A stretch of DNA of 64,000 nt from JADJOY01 sp016713535 [NCBI: Deltaproteobacteria bacterium] (GTDB taxonomy: Bacteria; JADJOY01): assembly GCA_016713535.1 (NCBI GenBank), contig JADJOY010000007.1, positions 132,542-196,541 of the forward strand. Direction: 5' to 3'. The position numbers and the translations under genes are program-made. Under the pieces are notes generated by a model that did not search any database, was not told the DNA's origin, and saw nothing but the letters and a program-made list of their open reading frames with translations. Positions 53,813 to 62,677 of this stretch are shown here, piece by piece; positions within the stretch are counted from its first letter, which is position 1; each line of letters starts with the position of its first letter.

Positions 53813-54308
53813 CGTCGAGGGTCTCCTTCAGGCACTTCGAGCACAGCACCGTGCGCGGACCGGGCAGCTCCCGGACCGCGATCGCGCCCTTGCTTCCCTT
53901 GGCCAGGATCTTGTTGCAGCGATCGCACACCGCGTTCACCGCGAGCAGCGACTCCTGCCAGCCGACGATCGGCGCGGGCGGAGCGCCCGCGGCCACGGGC
54001 TCGGCGCGCTCACGCGTGCGAATCCCTCCACCCTCGCGCGAGCCAGCCGCGGGCGCCGCGCGGCGCGCCGCCGTGTCGGGGGGCTCGCCCCGCGCCGAGC
54101 GCGCGATGCTCGCGCTGTCCGAGAGCACGTCCTCCACGAGGCCGAAGGTGTTGAGGAGGATGTTGCGCACCAGGTTCGACACCGAGAGCCCGAGGCTCGC
54201 CGCCTTGGTGCGCAGCTCCTGGTCGAGGCTCTCGGAGATCCGCGCGTGCAGCACCTTCTCCTTGCGCTCGCGTTCGTCCTTGTCGTCTCGATCGTCGATC
54301 TCGGCCAT
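53787..54308 (-). CDS. Ribbon-helix-helix plus zinc-ribbon protein
   Basis: 173 residues. Residues about 19-60 (KVLHARISESLDQELRTKAASLG, then LSVSNLVRNILLNTF) look like a ribbon-helix-helix DNA-binding fold. A low-complexity linker leads to a C-terminal zinc ribbon with Cys128, Cys131, Cys156 and Cys159 (CDRC, CSKC). The helix NILLNTFGLVEDVLSDSA matches a helix at the N-terminus of the co-encoded UbiB-type kinase. GGAGGG lies 6 bases before ATG 54308 and a perfect palindrome lies 20 bp upstream, suggesting autoregulation. Could instead be a scaffold rather than a repressor. Confidence 0.72.
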   Translation of the reverse strand: MAEIDDRDDKDERERKEKVLHARISESLDQELRTKAASLGLSVSNLVRNILLNTFGLVEDVLSDSASIARSARGEPPDTAARRAAPAAGSREGGGIRTRERAEPVAAGAPPAPIVGWQESLLAVNAVCDRCNKILAKGSKGAIAVRELPGPRTVLCSKCLKETLDDDHAHDDE

Positions 54309-54327
54309 TCCCTGCCCTCCGCCCGAA

Positions 54328-54344
54328 GTATCACTTTGTGATAC
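54328..54344. promoter_or_regulatory. Palindromic operator candidate of the RHH gene
   Basis: GTATCAC, 3 bases, GTGATAC (perfect 7-bp arms), followed by GTCATAC at 54351-54357 and GTGTCAC at 54358-54364. Short repeated half sites ahead of a ribbon-helix-helix gene are typical of autoregulation. Confidence 0.5.
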
Positions 54345-54400
54345 ATCAATGTCATACGTGTCACACGCCGTCAAGGGCTCGAGCGCCGCGCGGCGCGGGC

Positions 54401-55318
54401 TCAGCCGGAGGTCAGCGTGTCGATGGCCTCGATCGGCGCCGGCTCGCCGCGCGCCGCGAACGCCAGCACCACCGGCCCCGCGAGCGAGAGCGCGACGCCG
54501 ATGCCACGGTGGGCGTCGAAGCGCTCGCCGAACACCCACGCCGCCGCGATCATCGGCACCACCGTGGTGACCCCGGTGCAGATCGGCGTGATCAGCGCCA
54601 CCCGCCCGTGGGCGAAGGCCGCCTGCACGAACACCGTGCCGAGCACCACCCACAAGAGCACCGCGTAGAGCGGCGCGCTCGTGACCACGTGGAGCCACGA
54701 CGCGAACGAGCTCAGGTCGAGATGTCCGAGCGCCTCGCCGGCGTGCCACGTCATGACCTTCATGTAGAGGTTCTGGAGCCCGAACGCGAGCCCGGCCGCG
54801 AGCGCGAGCATGAACTCGGCGCTCACCGCGCCGCGCCGCTCACCGCGCCCGAGCTGTGTGCCCACGATCAACGCCACCGCGAGCGCGGTCAGCCCGGCGA
54901 GCGGCCCGAACGCCGGCCGCACCGAGGTGCTCTCGAGCGGCGACATCGACACCACCACCGCACCCGCGATCCCGATCGCCACGCCGAGCCACTCGCGGCG
55001 CCCGAGGCGCTCGCCGAAGAGCCCGACACCGATCGCCATGGCCCACAGGTTGCTGGTGTTGAAGAGCGGCTGGACCAGGCTCAGGTCTCCATTGGCCATG
55101 GCCTGGACCTGGACCAGGCCGCCGACCACGCCGAGGCCCATGCCGAGAAGCCACACCCAGTTGCCGAGCAAGGCGCGCACCACCGCTCGCCACCGATGCA
55201 GCAGCGTCGCGAAGCCGATGTCGGGAAAGTCGGACGCCACTCCGTGTTTCTGGAGGGTGAAGCCCACTCCGATCATCGCCGCCGAAGCGAGCGCCAAACC
55301 GACCGCGTTCCCCGCCAA
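54401..55318 (-). CDS. EamA/DMT-family transporter
   Basis: 305 residues with about ten membrane segments in two EamA repeats (AGNAVGLALASAAMIGVGFTLQ, ANGDLSLVQPLFNTSNLWAMAIGVGLFGERL; then SAEFMLALAAGLAFGLQNLYM, VALITPICTGVTTVVPMIAAAWVFGERF). The PLF/GERL and PICTG/GERF pattern is typical of drug/metabolite exporters. TTG 55318 was chosen because GAGGGG lies 7 bases upstream; there is no ATG nearby. Confidence 0.85.
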   Translation of the reverse strand: MAGNAVGLALASAAMIGVGFTLQKHGVASDFPDIGFATLLHRWRAVVRALLGNWVWLLGMGLGVVGGLVQVQAMANGDLSLVQPLFNTSNLWAMAIGVGLFGERLGRREWLGVAIGIAGAVVVSMSPLESTSVRPAFGPLAGLTALAVALIVGTQLGRGERRGAVSAEFMLALAAGLAFGLQNLYMKVMTWHAGEALGHLDLSSFASWLHVVTSAPLYAVLLWVVLGTVFVQAAFAHGRVALITPICTGVTTVVPMIAAAWVFGERFDAHRGIGVALSLAGPVVLAFAARGEPAPIEAIDTLTSG

Positions 55319-55474
55319 CGTGCTTCCCCTCGATCCCGGCACCGGCCGGCGGTGAGCTCGCGGCGCGCATCCTCCCCCGCGCCGCGCACCACGATACCCG
55401 CGCGGGGGCGGCGCTGGCACGCGCACCCCGGCAGGGGCCAGCGGCCCGGAACCCGTGGGGCTCCGGGCTCGATC

Positions 55475-58207
55475 TCAGTGCCGGTGGACGAAGCGTCCGT
55501 CCGCGGCGGGGGCGCGCGGGTCGGCGGCGCCCGGCAGCACCCAGCGATCCACCAGGAGCCCGTCGGGAGGCGCGACCGTGGCCTGCGCGGGTCCGCCGGC
55601 GCCGGGTCCCGGCGCGATCCAGCCGGCCGGCACGTTCCCGAACACCCGCCGCGGCGGCTGCATCGGCTGGCGCCGCGGATCGTCCTCGGCGAGCGTCGCC
55701 GCGTCGTACGCGAGCGCCGCCTCGGAGAGCCCGCCCTGGCCGTGCGGGGTGTGGCAGGTCAGGCAGAACGGGTTGCGCGACGAGTCCGGACGCGGCGCGC
55801 CGGCACGCAGCGGCCCCTCGGGGAAGTTGATGCGGCGCCGCTCGGAGACCGTGCCCTCGGGGAGGTTCGCGACGTGCGCCCCGAAGTCGCGGGCGTAGTC
55901 GTGGAAGCACGCGAAGCGCGCGTCGCTCCCCTCACCCACCAGCGCCGCGGTCTCGCCGTGCGCCCACCCGGGGTAACGCGCCGCGATCGACTCCCACCTG
56001 GCGTTCCCCCGCAGCCCGAGCAGCGTCCCCTCGGCGTGGTTGCACGCGACCTCCGGGTTCACGTCGTGGGCGAGGACCTTGAAGTCGTCGACCCAGCCGC
56101 GGAAGCCGGCCACTCCCGGGCCGGCGGCGCCCACCACCAGCTCACCCTCGCCCACCGTGAAGAGCGGGCTCGACGACTCGAAGCGGTCGAACGCGAATCC
56201 GTCGACGAGCAGCGTGACTACCCGGTTTCCCGCCGCGAGCCCGAGTCCGAGGTGCAGCCAGCGCTCGCCGACCTCGCGCGCCGGCACCTGCACGGTGTGC
56301 ACCACCGCGCCGCCCGCGACGTACTCGAGGCGCTCGGTGCCCGCGAGGCGCAGCGCGCTGCCGTCCGGGAAGGTGACGAGCACCCGCGCGTCGCCCCCGT
56401 TGGCGCGCGCGTCGACGAAGAGGCCCACGTACCACGGCACGTCGAGGATCGAGCGGCTGTGCGCCGGCACCGGGTAGACGATCCCGTCGGTGCCGTCAAG
56501 CCAGGAGCCGTTCCCCTCGATGCCACCGAGCGCCACCGGCTCGATGCGCCCGCTGCCCGCGGCGACGCGTCCGAAGGGCGGCACCTGCCAGCCGAGCGAG
56601 GTCGCGGCGTTCTGCACGTGGACTTCCTCGGCGAGGTCGGGGACGAGGATCAGCACGTCCGGCGGCAACCGGATCGGCACCAGCAGCGTGCGCACCTGCC
56701 CGTTCCAGTAGTGCGGGACGCCGAGCGTCTCGCCGCGCTCGTTGCGGTGCTGCGTCACCGACCCTTGCATGTTGGAGACGATGAACGCGTTGGGATCGAC
56801 GTAGTCGTCGAACGCGATCTCGTCGGTGCCCACCCCGGTGCCCATGATCCACACCACGTCGCGGGGCGTGATGGGAGTCGCGTCGAAGTGGTGGTTGGGG
56901 AGGTTCTGGAGCGAGTCCAGGATGTTCGCGTTCCCCGAGTAGCCGCGCGGCGACGGCGAGTCGGCGCCGCCCTCGGCTCCTGACGCGCGCCCGGCGCCGA
57001 AGCGCACCGCCACGTCCGCGCCGCCCGCGTCGCGGTAGAGCTTCACCCGCTGGTGGGTCGCCGCCGCCACGCCCACCGCCCAGTCGCTGTTGTTGATGAG
57101 CCCATCGAGGTGGACGAGCTTGCCGTGGGTCCAGAGCCCCGCGACCAGGAAGCCGCGGTCCCAGTCCACCGGCTCCGGGTAGCGTTCGCAGCCCGGCCAC
57201 CAGCACTCGTGCGGGAACAGGGTCTGCGAGGTCTCGGAGAGCCGCCCCGGGACGCCGGTCATGAACACGTTGGTGCCTTCGCGATCGACCCACGGGTAGC
57301 TGCCGCCCATGTCCTCGCCGTCCGGGATCGGCGCGCCCTCCGAGTCGCGGAACGGGTAGGCCGCGAGCCCGTACGTGCCGACCATCGCCGGATCGAAGGG
57401 CGCATGCGACATGGGGTTGAACTGGGTCCAGCCGCGCACGTCGCAGGGCGCCGCGTCGGGTGACAGTACCGAGTAGCCGAGGTCGTAGAAGCGCACCAGG
57501 GTCTCGCCGGTCACCGGGTTGGTCCACGCCCGCGGCGCGCCGCCGAAGCGACCGGTGAGCAGGCGGCCGTCCTGGGTGATCGCGGGCTCGGTCCACTCGG
57601 TGGAGAGCGGCACGACCGCGCCCGCCACCGGCTCGCCGAGCTCGACGCGCGCCAGCCGCGCGTCGCGGGTCTTGGGCGCGGCGACCTCGACGTGGACGGG
57701 CGTGCCCCAGAACTGGATGCCGAGGAAGGACTGCGAGGTGGTGCTGACGATCGTGAAGTCGTAGCAGTCGTGCGCCTGGGCGTCCCCGCAGGCGTACGGG
57801 TTGGGCCGCTCGCCCGGGCCCGGGAACTCGCCGGTCGGATCGCAGATCGCGTGGTGGCCCACCGTGGTGACGCCGGGCAGCATCCCTGCTGGCAGCGGCA
57901 CCTCGAGCGGTGACGCCTCCGCGAGGATCTCGGGCCCCGGCGGCCCGCTCAGGATCGGCTGACCGAGCTTCTCGGGAACGAACAGCCAGAACGAGATCGT
58001 CCGCGGGCCGCCCTGGACGCGCACCGCGACGCGGCCGTCCATGGTGGTGCGATGGCCCGGGACCTGGGGGTGCGTGTACTCGGCGGCATCGTCGACGAGT
58101 GCCACGTCCCGCGCGATGGCCGGCGGCTCGGGGCGATCGGTGCTCGGGCAGCCCGCGAGCGCGAGCGCCGCCATGACCCTCATCGAAGTCAGCCACGGAC
58201 GCGACAC
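55475..58207 (-). CDS. Large lipoprotein with LamG-like domain and CxxCH motif
   Basis: 910 residues, secreted lipoprotein (VMAALALAGC). Most of the N-terminal 540 residues are not recognised. Residues about 550-710 look like a LamG/concanavalin-type beta sandwich (WYVGLFVDARANGGDARVLVTFPDG to WVDDFKVLAHD). The C-terminal part contains one haem-binding-like CLTCH at 815-819 within PFCLTCHTPHGQGG, suggesting a monohaem cytochrome-like tail. GTG 58207 was chosen because GGAGG lies 8 bases upstream. Possible role in extracellular redox or carbohydrate binding; unknown. Confidence 0.75.
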   Translation of the reverse strand: MSRPWLTSMRVMAALALAGCPSTDRPEPPAIARDVALVDDAAEYTHPQVPGHRTTMDGRVAVRVQGGPRTISFWLFVPEKLGQPILSGPPGPEILAEASPLEVPLPAGMLPGVTTVGHHAICDPTGEFPGPGERPNPYACGDAQAHDCYDFTIVSTTSQSFLGIQFWGTPVHVEVAAPKTRDARLARVELGEPVAGAVVPLSTEWTEPAITQDGRLLTGRFGGAPRAWTNPVTGETLVRFYDLGYSVLSPDAAPCDVRGWTQFNPMSHAPFDPAMVGTYGLAAYPFRDSEGAPIPDGEDMGGSYPWVDREGTNVFMTGVPGRLSETSQTLFPHECWWPGCERYPEPVDWDRGFLVAGLWTHGKLVHLDGLINNSDWAVGVAAATHQRVKLYRDAGGADVAVRFGAGRASGAEGGADSPSPRGYSGNANILDSLQNLPNHHFDATPITPRDVVWIMGTGVGTDEIAFDDYVDPNAFIVSNMQGSVTQHRNERGETLGVPHYWNGQVRTLLVPIRLPPDVLILVPDLAEEVHVQNAATSLGWQVPPFGRVAAGSGRIEPVALGGIEGNGSWLDGTDGIVYPVPAHSRSILDVPWYVGLFVDARANGGDARVLVTFPDGSALRLAGTERLEYVAGGAVVHTVQVPAREVGERWLHLGLGLAAGNRVVTLLVDGFAFDRFESSSPLFTVGEGELVVGAAGPGVAGFRGWVDDFKVLAHDVNPEVACNHAEGTLLGLRGNARWESIAARYPGWAHGETAALVGEGSDARFACFHDYARDFGAHVANLPEGTVSERRRINFPEGPLRAGAPRPDSSRNPFCLTCHTPHGQGGLSEAALAYDAATLAEDDPRRQPMQPPRRVFGNVPAGWIAPGPGAGGPAQATVAPPDGLLVDRWVLPGAADPRAPAADGRFVHRH

Positions 58208-58423
58208 GATTCTCTCCTCCCGCGCCCGCGCCAGCCCGGCGCGCACGGCACACCTTCCGCTCGAGTACGACCGTTCCGTTTCCTCGACGATAGGTGCGTG
58301 GCCCGAGCGCGGTCAAACCGCGCCGACCGCCGCCGCTCTTGTGAGCCACGCGCAGAGGGACTAGCGTCTCGCGGCTCTCGAAACCGTCTGCCCGCGCGGA
58401 GCGCGCGCGAGCGAGGTGAGGAC

Positions 58424-59301
58424 ATGAAGATCGGACTTTCGCCGGGCTCGCGAGCCCCTTCGCCACCCGCGACGTGGTCCTCGAGCTGGCGCGCGGCGCC
58501 GACGAGCGCGGCTTCCACTCGATCTGGCTCGGCGAGCACGTGCTGCTCTTCGACGAGTACCGCTCGCGCTACCCCTACTCCGAGGAAGGCCGGCTGCCGG
58601 GCTCCTCCGAGAACGGCATGCTCGAGCAGTTCACGACGCTCTCGTTCATGGCGGCCGTGACCACCCGCATCCGCCTCGGCACCGGCGTCGCCCTGGTCCC
58701 GCAGCGCAACCCGATCTACACGGCCAAGGAGGTGGCGGCGGTCGACTGGCTCTCGGGTGGACGCTTCGACTTCGGCGTGGGCGTGGGCTGGCTCGAAGAG
58801 GAGTTCGCGGCCCTCGGCGTTCCGTTCGAGCGGCGCGGCGCGCGCTGCCGCGACTACCTGGCGATGATGAAGAAGCTGTGGAGCGAGCCGGTCGCCGAGC
58901 ACACGAGCGAGTTCTACCGCCTACCCAAGAGCTACCAGGACCCCAAGCCGCTCCAGCAGCCACACCCGCCGATTCACTTCGGCGGCGAGAGCGACGCCGC
59001 CCTCAAGCGTGTCGCCGACCTGGGCCAGGGCTGGCACGGCTTCTCGCTCCAGCCCGAGGCAGTGGGCGAGCGGCTCGCGGTGCTCGAGCGCATGCTCGCC
59101 GAGCGCGGCCGCAAGCGCGCCGAGATCGAGGTCACGATCTGCCCGTACTTCACCGGCTGTGACCTCGACAAGGTGAAGCGCTACCGCGACGCGGGCGTCG
59201 ACCAGGTCACGATCCTGTTCTTCGCGCCGAGCCCGGAGCTGGTGGCGCCGACCCTCGACGGCCTGGTCGAGGAGATCGTCGAGCCCGCGCGCGCCCTGTG
59301 A
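58424..59301 (+). CDS. LLM-class F420-dependent oxidoreductase, 5' frameshift
   Basis: Luciferase-like TIM-barrel oxidoreductase. A strong GAGGTGAGG precedes ATG 58424, which reads MKIGL and then loses the family frame; one frame back from 58438 the text is FAGLASPFATRDVVLELARGADERGFHSIWLGEHV, the expected start. One base thus seems missing at the TTT near 58437-58439. The rest (GLGTGVALVPQRNPIYTAKE, SGGRFDFGVGVGWLEEE) is intact to 59301. Without the shift, translation would have to begin at an internal ATG at 58474, lacking the first strand. Confidence 0.8.
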
Positions 59302-59410
59302 GGGCGAAAAGCGGCCTTGGGGGCGTATTTTCGCCCTATTTCACCGCGGTCTCCGTTGATCCTGATAGCTGTTTGTTGCAGTTTTCCATGGCGAAAAGTA
59401 GTAATTCTCG

Positions 59411-59451
59411 CTGGCGACTTGTGATCATTTTCACTGGCAGATTGTGAATTT
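59411..59451. repeat. Low-GC stretch with imperfect direct repeat
   Basis: In the AT-rich stretch 59305-59455, CTGGCGACTTGTGATCATTT (59411-59430) is followed by the similar CTGGCAGATTGTGAATTT (59434-59451). Tandem terminal repeats of this kind occur at IS21-type element ends, so it may be a remnant of one; no transposase is present. Confidence 0.35.
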
Positions 59452-59485
59452 TGCGAAGGACGCCAGGATCGAGGTCGGGCGCGGC

Positions 59486-59564
59486 GGCGGTGAGGGACCA
59501 CCGCCCTCCAGCACTGGATCGGGAATCGATCGGCTTGGAGGGCCGCGATCCTTCGCGGCCGCCG
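59486..59564. repeat. Family B hairpins B8 and B9
   Basis: B8 (59486-59510, minus orientation): arms GGCGGTG and CACCGCC, loop GTCCCT. B9 (59535-59564, plus): TTGGAGG flank, arms GGCCGCG and CGCGGCC, loop ATCCTT. Between the convergent F420-type and GH99-like genes. Confidence 0.7.
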
Positions 59565-59577
59565 CGCCCGGTCCAAA

Positions 59578-60828
59578 TCAGCGCGGCAGCTCGCTGCTGA
59601 GTCCCGCGAGGGCGTCGAGGTACTTGGTGCCGTTGCCCTGGACGACGGCGCCTTCGGTGAGGAACGGATCGGAGGTGGGCCCGCCGACCGCGGGTTCGAG
59701 CTGGCTGCCTTCGTTCCACTCGTTGAAGGTCGTGCTCAGGACCAGGGGTGACTCGCCGATGAACGGGCGCACCCAGCGGTCCCACGACTGCGCGAGGAAG
59801 AGCTCGCCCGAGGCGCGCTCGCGCGGCACCGTGCAGTAGGCGAGCCCGGGGCGCACGCCACGGTCGTTGTAGCCGGGCAGGAGGGTCGGCACGAACTCGA
59901 CGCCCACCCGCCGCGCGGCGTCGCGATAGCTCACGTAGAGGTCGTGGGTGTCGGAGAGGAAGCGATCGATCCCGGCGTCGCCGCAGAAGCGGCCGTCGCT
60001 GTAGAGCGGGTTGTAGGTCCACACCGCGTCGAAGGCCGCCAGGCGCGTCAGGTTGGGCTCCCGTTCGTTCAGGATGCGGCCGTCCTCGCCGGTCACGTAC
60101 CAGTAGACCTCTTCGCCCACCAGGTAGGGGTCCATCCCCTGCGCCCGCATCGCGTCGCGCAGCCGCCGCACGGTGTCGCCGAAGCCGCCGGTGAAGCTGC
60201 GCGTGAGGTAGAGGAACACCACCGGCCGGTCGTCCACCTTCAGGTACGAGGGGTGCCCGAACACCTCGCGCCCGAGCGCCGTGAGATCGTCGATCAGGAT
60301 CCGCTCGCCCTCGGCATCGAGGCGCAGGATGCCGGTGCCGGAGACGTCGACCAGCCCCTGCACCTCGTAGAGCAGCGCGGTGCGCTGCCGGCCCAGGCCA
60401 AAGCCCGCGCGGTAGTAGTCGAGGACGCGCTCGCGGGCGCGGACCAGCGTCTCGTCGCCACCGGTGCCCGGACGCGGCACGGGCCACACGTCGAACAGGA
60501 AGAAGTCGAGCCCGCCCTGGCGCGCGAACACCGAGTGCGCGGCGAGCGTGACGGAGCCCGAGCCGTACTCGCCGAGGAGCGGCGCGATCGGCGGCTCGAG
60601 CTTCTGGCCATAGGTGCCGAAGCCCCAGTTCTCGGGGAACCACGAGTAGTAGGCCGCGCCGAGCGCCGAGGTGCGACTGCGGCCCTGCAACGGGTCACCG
60701 CCGCCGCTCGAGCCCCCGCAGCCGGACGTCCACACCGTCGAGGCGACCGCGACGGCGGCGAGCAGCGCCGCGCGCACAGCGCTCGGGCCACGCACCGCGC
60801 CGGTGCGGCGGAGAAACGGAGCGATCAC
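59578..60828 (-). CDS. GH99-like lipoprotein
   Basis: 416 residues, exported (RAALLAAVAVASTVWTSGC). The body follows the glycoside hydrolase family 99 pattern of endo-mannan-type enzymes: GAAYYSWFPENWGFGTYGQKL, a DFFLFDVWP strand, YLKVDDRPVVFLYLTRSF, VPTLLPGYNDRGVRPG and TTFNEWNEGSQLEP near the C-terminus. A role in processing a glycan at the surface is likely. The start is placed at GTG 60828, the last in-frame start before the signal peptide, without a good ribosome binding site; the frame is open upstream. Confidence 0.78.
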   Translation of the reverse strand: MIAPFLRRTGAVRGPSAVRAALLAAVAVASTVWTSGCGGSSGGGDPLQGRSRTSALGAAYYSWFPENWGFGTYGQKLEPPIAPLLGEYGSGSVTLAAHSVFARQGGLDFFLFDVWPVPRPGTGGDETLVRARERVLDYYRAGFGLGRQRTALLYEVQGLVDVSGTGILRLDAEGERILIDDLTALGREVFGHPSYLKVDDRPVVFLYLTRSFTGGFGDTVRRLRDAMRAQGMDPYLVGEEVYWYVTGEDGRILNEREPNLTRLAAFDAVWTYNPLYSDGRFCGDAGIDRFLSDTHDLYVSYRDAARRVGVEFVPTLLPGYNDRGVRPGLAYCTVPRERASGELFLAQSWDRWVRPFIGESPLVLSTTFNEWNEGSQLEPAVGGPTSDPFLTEGAVVQGNGTKYLDALAGLSSELPR

Positions 60829-60951
60829 GAGCGAGTCGAGAGGGAACGGAACGGTGCGGTTCGGAAGCGGTGGCGAGCGCCGCTCGCCAAGCCGGATTCG
60901 TACCCGTTCTCTTAGACTTCGGCAACCACGCGGCGCGGAAACGAGGGATCG

Positions 60952-62007
60952 ATGGCGGCGGTCGGCAACTGGGTGGAGATCGTCCGGACCTGCAATCTGC
61001 AGCCGGAAAAGAAGATGGACCTGGTGAGCAAGTGGCTCATCATCACTCGCGCGTGCGTGTTCGCGATCACGGTGCTCTCCGCGGCGATCGGCGGCCTGCT
61101 CGCCGCCAACGACGGCCACTTCCACCTCGGCCACTTCCTGCTGGTGACGCTCGCGCTGGTCGTCGCGCACGCCGCCAACAACATGGTGAACGACCTCTTC
61201 GACGTGATCCACGGCGTCGACACCGCGGACTACCACCGCGCCAACTACGCGCCCCACCCCATCCTCGGCGGCCTCGTCACCCGGCAAGGGCTGATCGGCG
61301 CGATCGCGGTGTGCAACGTGATCGACCTGGCGGTCGCGTTCTATCTCTCGATCACGTGCGGCTGGACCGTGATGGTGTTCGCCGTGGTCGGGCTCGCGAC
61401 GAGCGTCTTCTACGTGGCGCCGCCGCTCAAGCTCAAGCACCGCGGGCTCGGCGAACCGGCGATCTTCCTGATCTGGGGCCCGCTCATGATCGGCGGCACC
61501 TACTACGTGCTGGCGGGCCAGGTGCCCGAGCACGTGTGGCTGGCGTCGGTGCCGTACGGCCTCGCGATCACCGCCTCGCTGATGGGGAAGCACCTCGACA
61601 AGGCCGACAAGGACCGCGCCAAGGGTGTCCGCACGCTGCCGGTCGTGCTCGGCGATCGCCTCGGCCGCAAGGTCACCCAGCTCATGGTTTGGGGCTTCTA
61701 CCTGCTCACCGTCGGGCTCGTGGCGTCCGGGCGCCTGCCGTGCTGGTCGCTGCTCACGCTCTTCACCCTGCCCGCCGCGAGCCGCTTCATCGAGACCCTC
61801 GGCGATCCGCCGCCCGCCACTCCGCAAGAAGCGTTCGAGCGCGCCGCCGACGTGATCCCCTCCGACCTGAAGAAGCGCGTGCGCATGGACGCGCCCGCCG
61901 CCGCGTATCCGCTGTGGCCGCTCTGGTACGTGGCGTGGGGGATGTGGTGGGGCCGCTACGCGGGCGGCGCCTTCGTCCTCGGCCTCGCGATCGCCGCGCT
62001 CACGTAG
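60952..62007 (+). CDS. UbiA-family prenyltransferase
   Basis: 351 residues, about nine membrane segments. The two aspartate-rich prenyl-diphosphate motifs are present: NNMVNDLFDVIHGVD and, in the second, DKADKDRAKGVRTLP. Family members transfer a polyprenyl chain to an aromatic acceptor, as in quinone synthesis. GAGGG lies 4-5 bases before ATG 60952. The last 45 codons (61872-62007) are the start of a 275-bp unit repeated twice more downstream. A UbiB-type kinase occurs elsewhere in the window. Confidence 0.88.
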   Translation: MAAVGNWVEIVRTCNLQPEKKMDLVSKWLIITRACVFAITVLSAAIGGLLAANDGHFHLGHFLLVTLALVVAHAANNMVNDLFDVIHGVDTADYHRANYAPHPILGGLVTRQGLIGAIAVCNVIDLAVAFYLSITCGWTVMVFAVVGLATSVFYVAPPLKLKHRGLGEPAIFLIWGPLMIGGTYYVLAGQVPEHVWLASVPYGLAITASLMGKHLDKADKDRAKGVRTLPVVLGDRLGRKVTQLMVWGFYLLTVGLVASGRLPCWSLLTLFTLPAASRFIETLGDPPPATPQEAFERAADVIPSDLKKRVRMDAPAAAYPLWPLWYVAWGMWWGRYAGGAFVLGLAIAALT

Positions 62008-62590
62008 TCGCGAGCGGTGACGCGCGCACACCTCGGGCGGCCGCAGGGGCCGCCCCTACCGAGTACGGCCCACGACACCGGCCCTGCGAGGCGTTCACCG
62101 CGGACCGTGCCGGCATCGATACCTGGCGATGCGTCCGTCGTCGCGTGAAGCGCGTGCGCATGGACGCGCCCGCCGCCGCGTATCCGCTGTGGCCGCTCTG
62201 GTACGTGGCGTGGGGGATGTGGTGGGGCCGCTACGCGGGCGGCGCCTTCGTCCTCGGCCTCGCGATCGCCGCGCTCACGTAGTCGCGAGCGGTGACGGCA
62301 CCTCGGGCGGGGGCCGCCCCACAGTAGGACACCGGCCCTGCGAGGCGTTCACCGCGGACCGTGCCGGCATCGTACCTGGCGACGCGTCCGTCGTCGCGTG
62401 AAGGCGGGCTGGGCGTTGTGGCCGGCTGGTACGTGGCGTGGGGGGATGTGGTGGGGGCCGCTACGCGGGCGGCGCCTTCGTCCTCGGCCTCGCGATCGCC
62501 GCGCTCACGTAGTCGCCAAGGGCGACGCAAGCACACACCGGGCGGCCGCAGGGGCCGCCCCTACGAGGACGGTCCACGACACCGGCCCCG
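61872..62590. repeat. Three tandem copies of the ubiA 3' end plus downstream DNA
   Basis: Unit 1, 61872-62146 (275 bp), includes the last 45 codons of the prenyltransferase and the following non-coding hairpin GGGCGGCC-type region (62035-62055). Unit 2, 62147-62399 (253 bp), repeats it with small deletions and could encode an orphan MDAPAAAYPLWPLWYVAW peptide. Unit 3, about 62400-62590, is more decayed. No independent gene is supported in 62008-62677. Confidence 0.8.
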
Positions 62591-62629
62591 CCGGGTGAAT
62601 GCCTCGTAGGGGCGGGGCCTGTCGCCGGT

Positions 62630-62656
62630 TGGAGCGCGCCCGCTCCGTCGGGCGCC
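62630..62656. repeat. Family B hairpin, copy B10
   Basis: Outer TTGGAG, arms GCGCCCG and CGGGCGC, loop CTCCGT, between the convergent prenyltransferase and metallophosphoesterase genes. Confidence 0.65.
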
Positions 62657-62677
62657 AGCGCTCCGATCGCCGCCCGA

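Noticed and set aside
62129-62283. A second short prenyltransferase-like gene after ubiA
   Set aside because: It is a duplicated 3' fragment without the N-terminal membrane segments or aspartate motifs.
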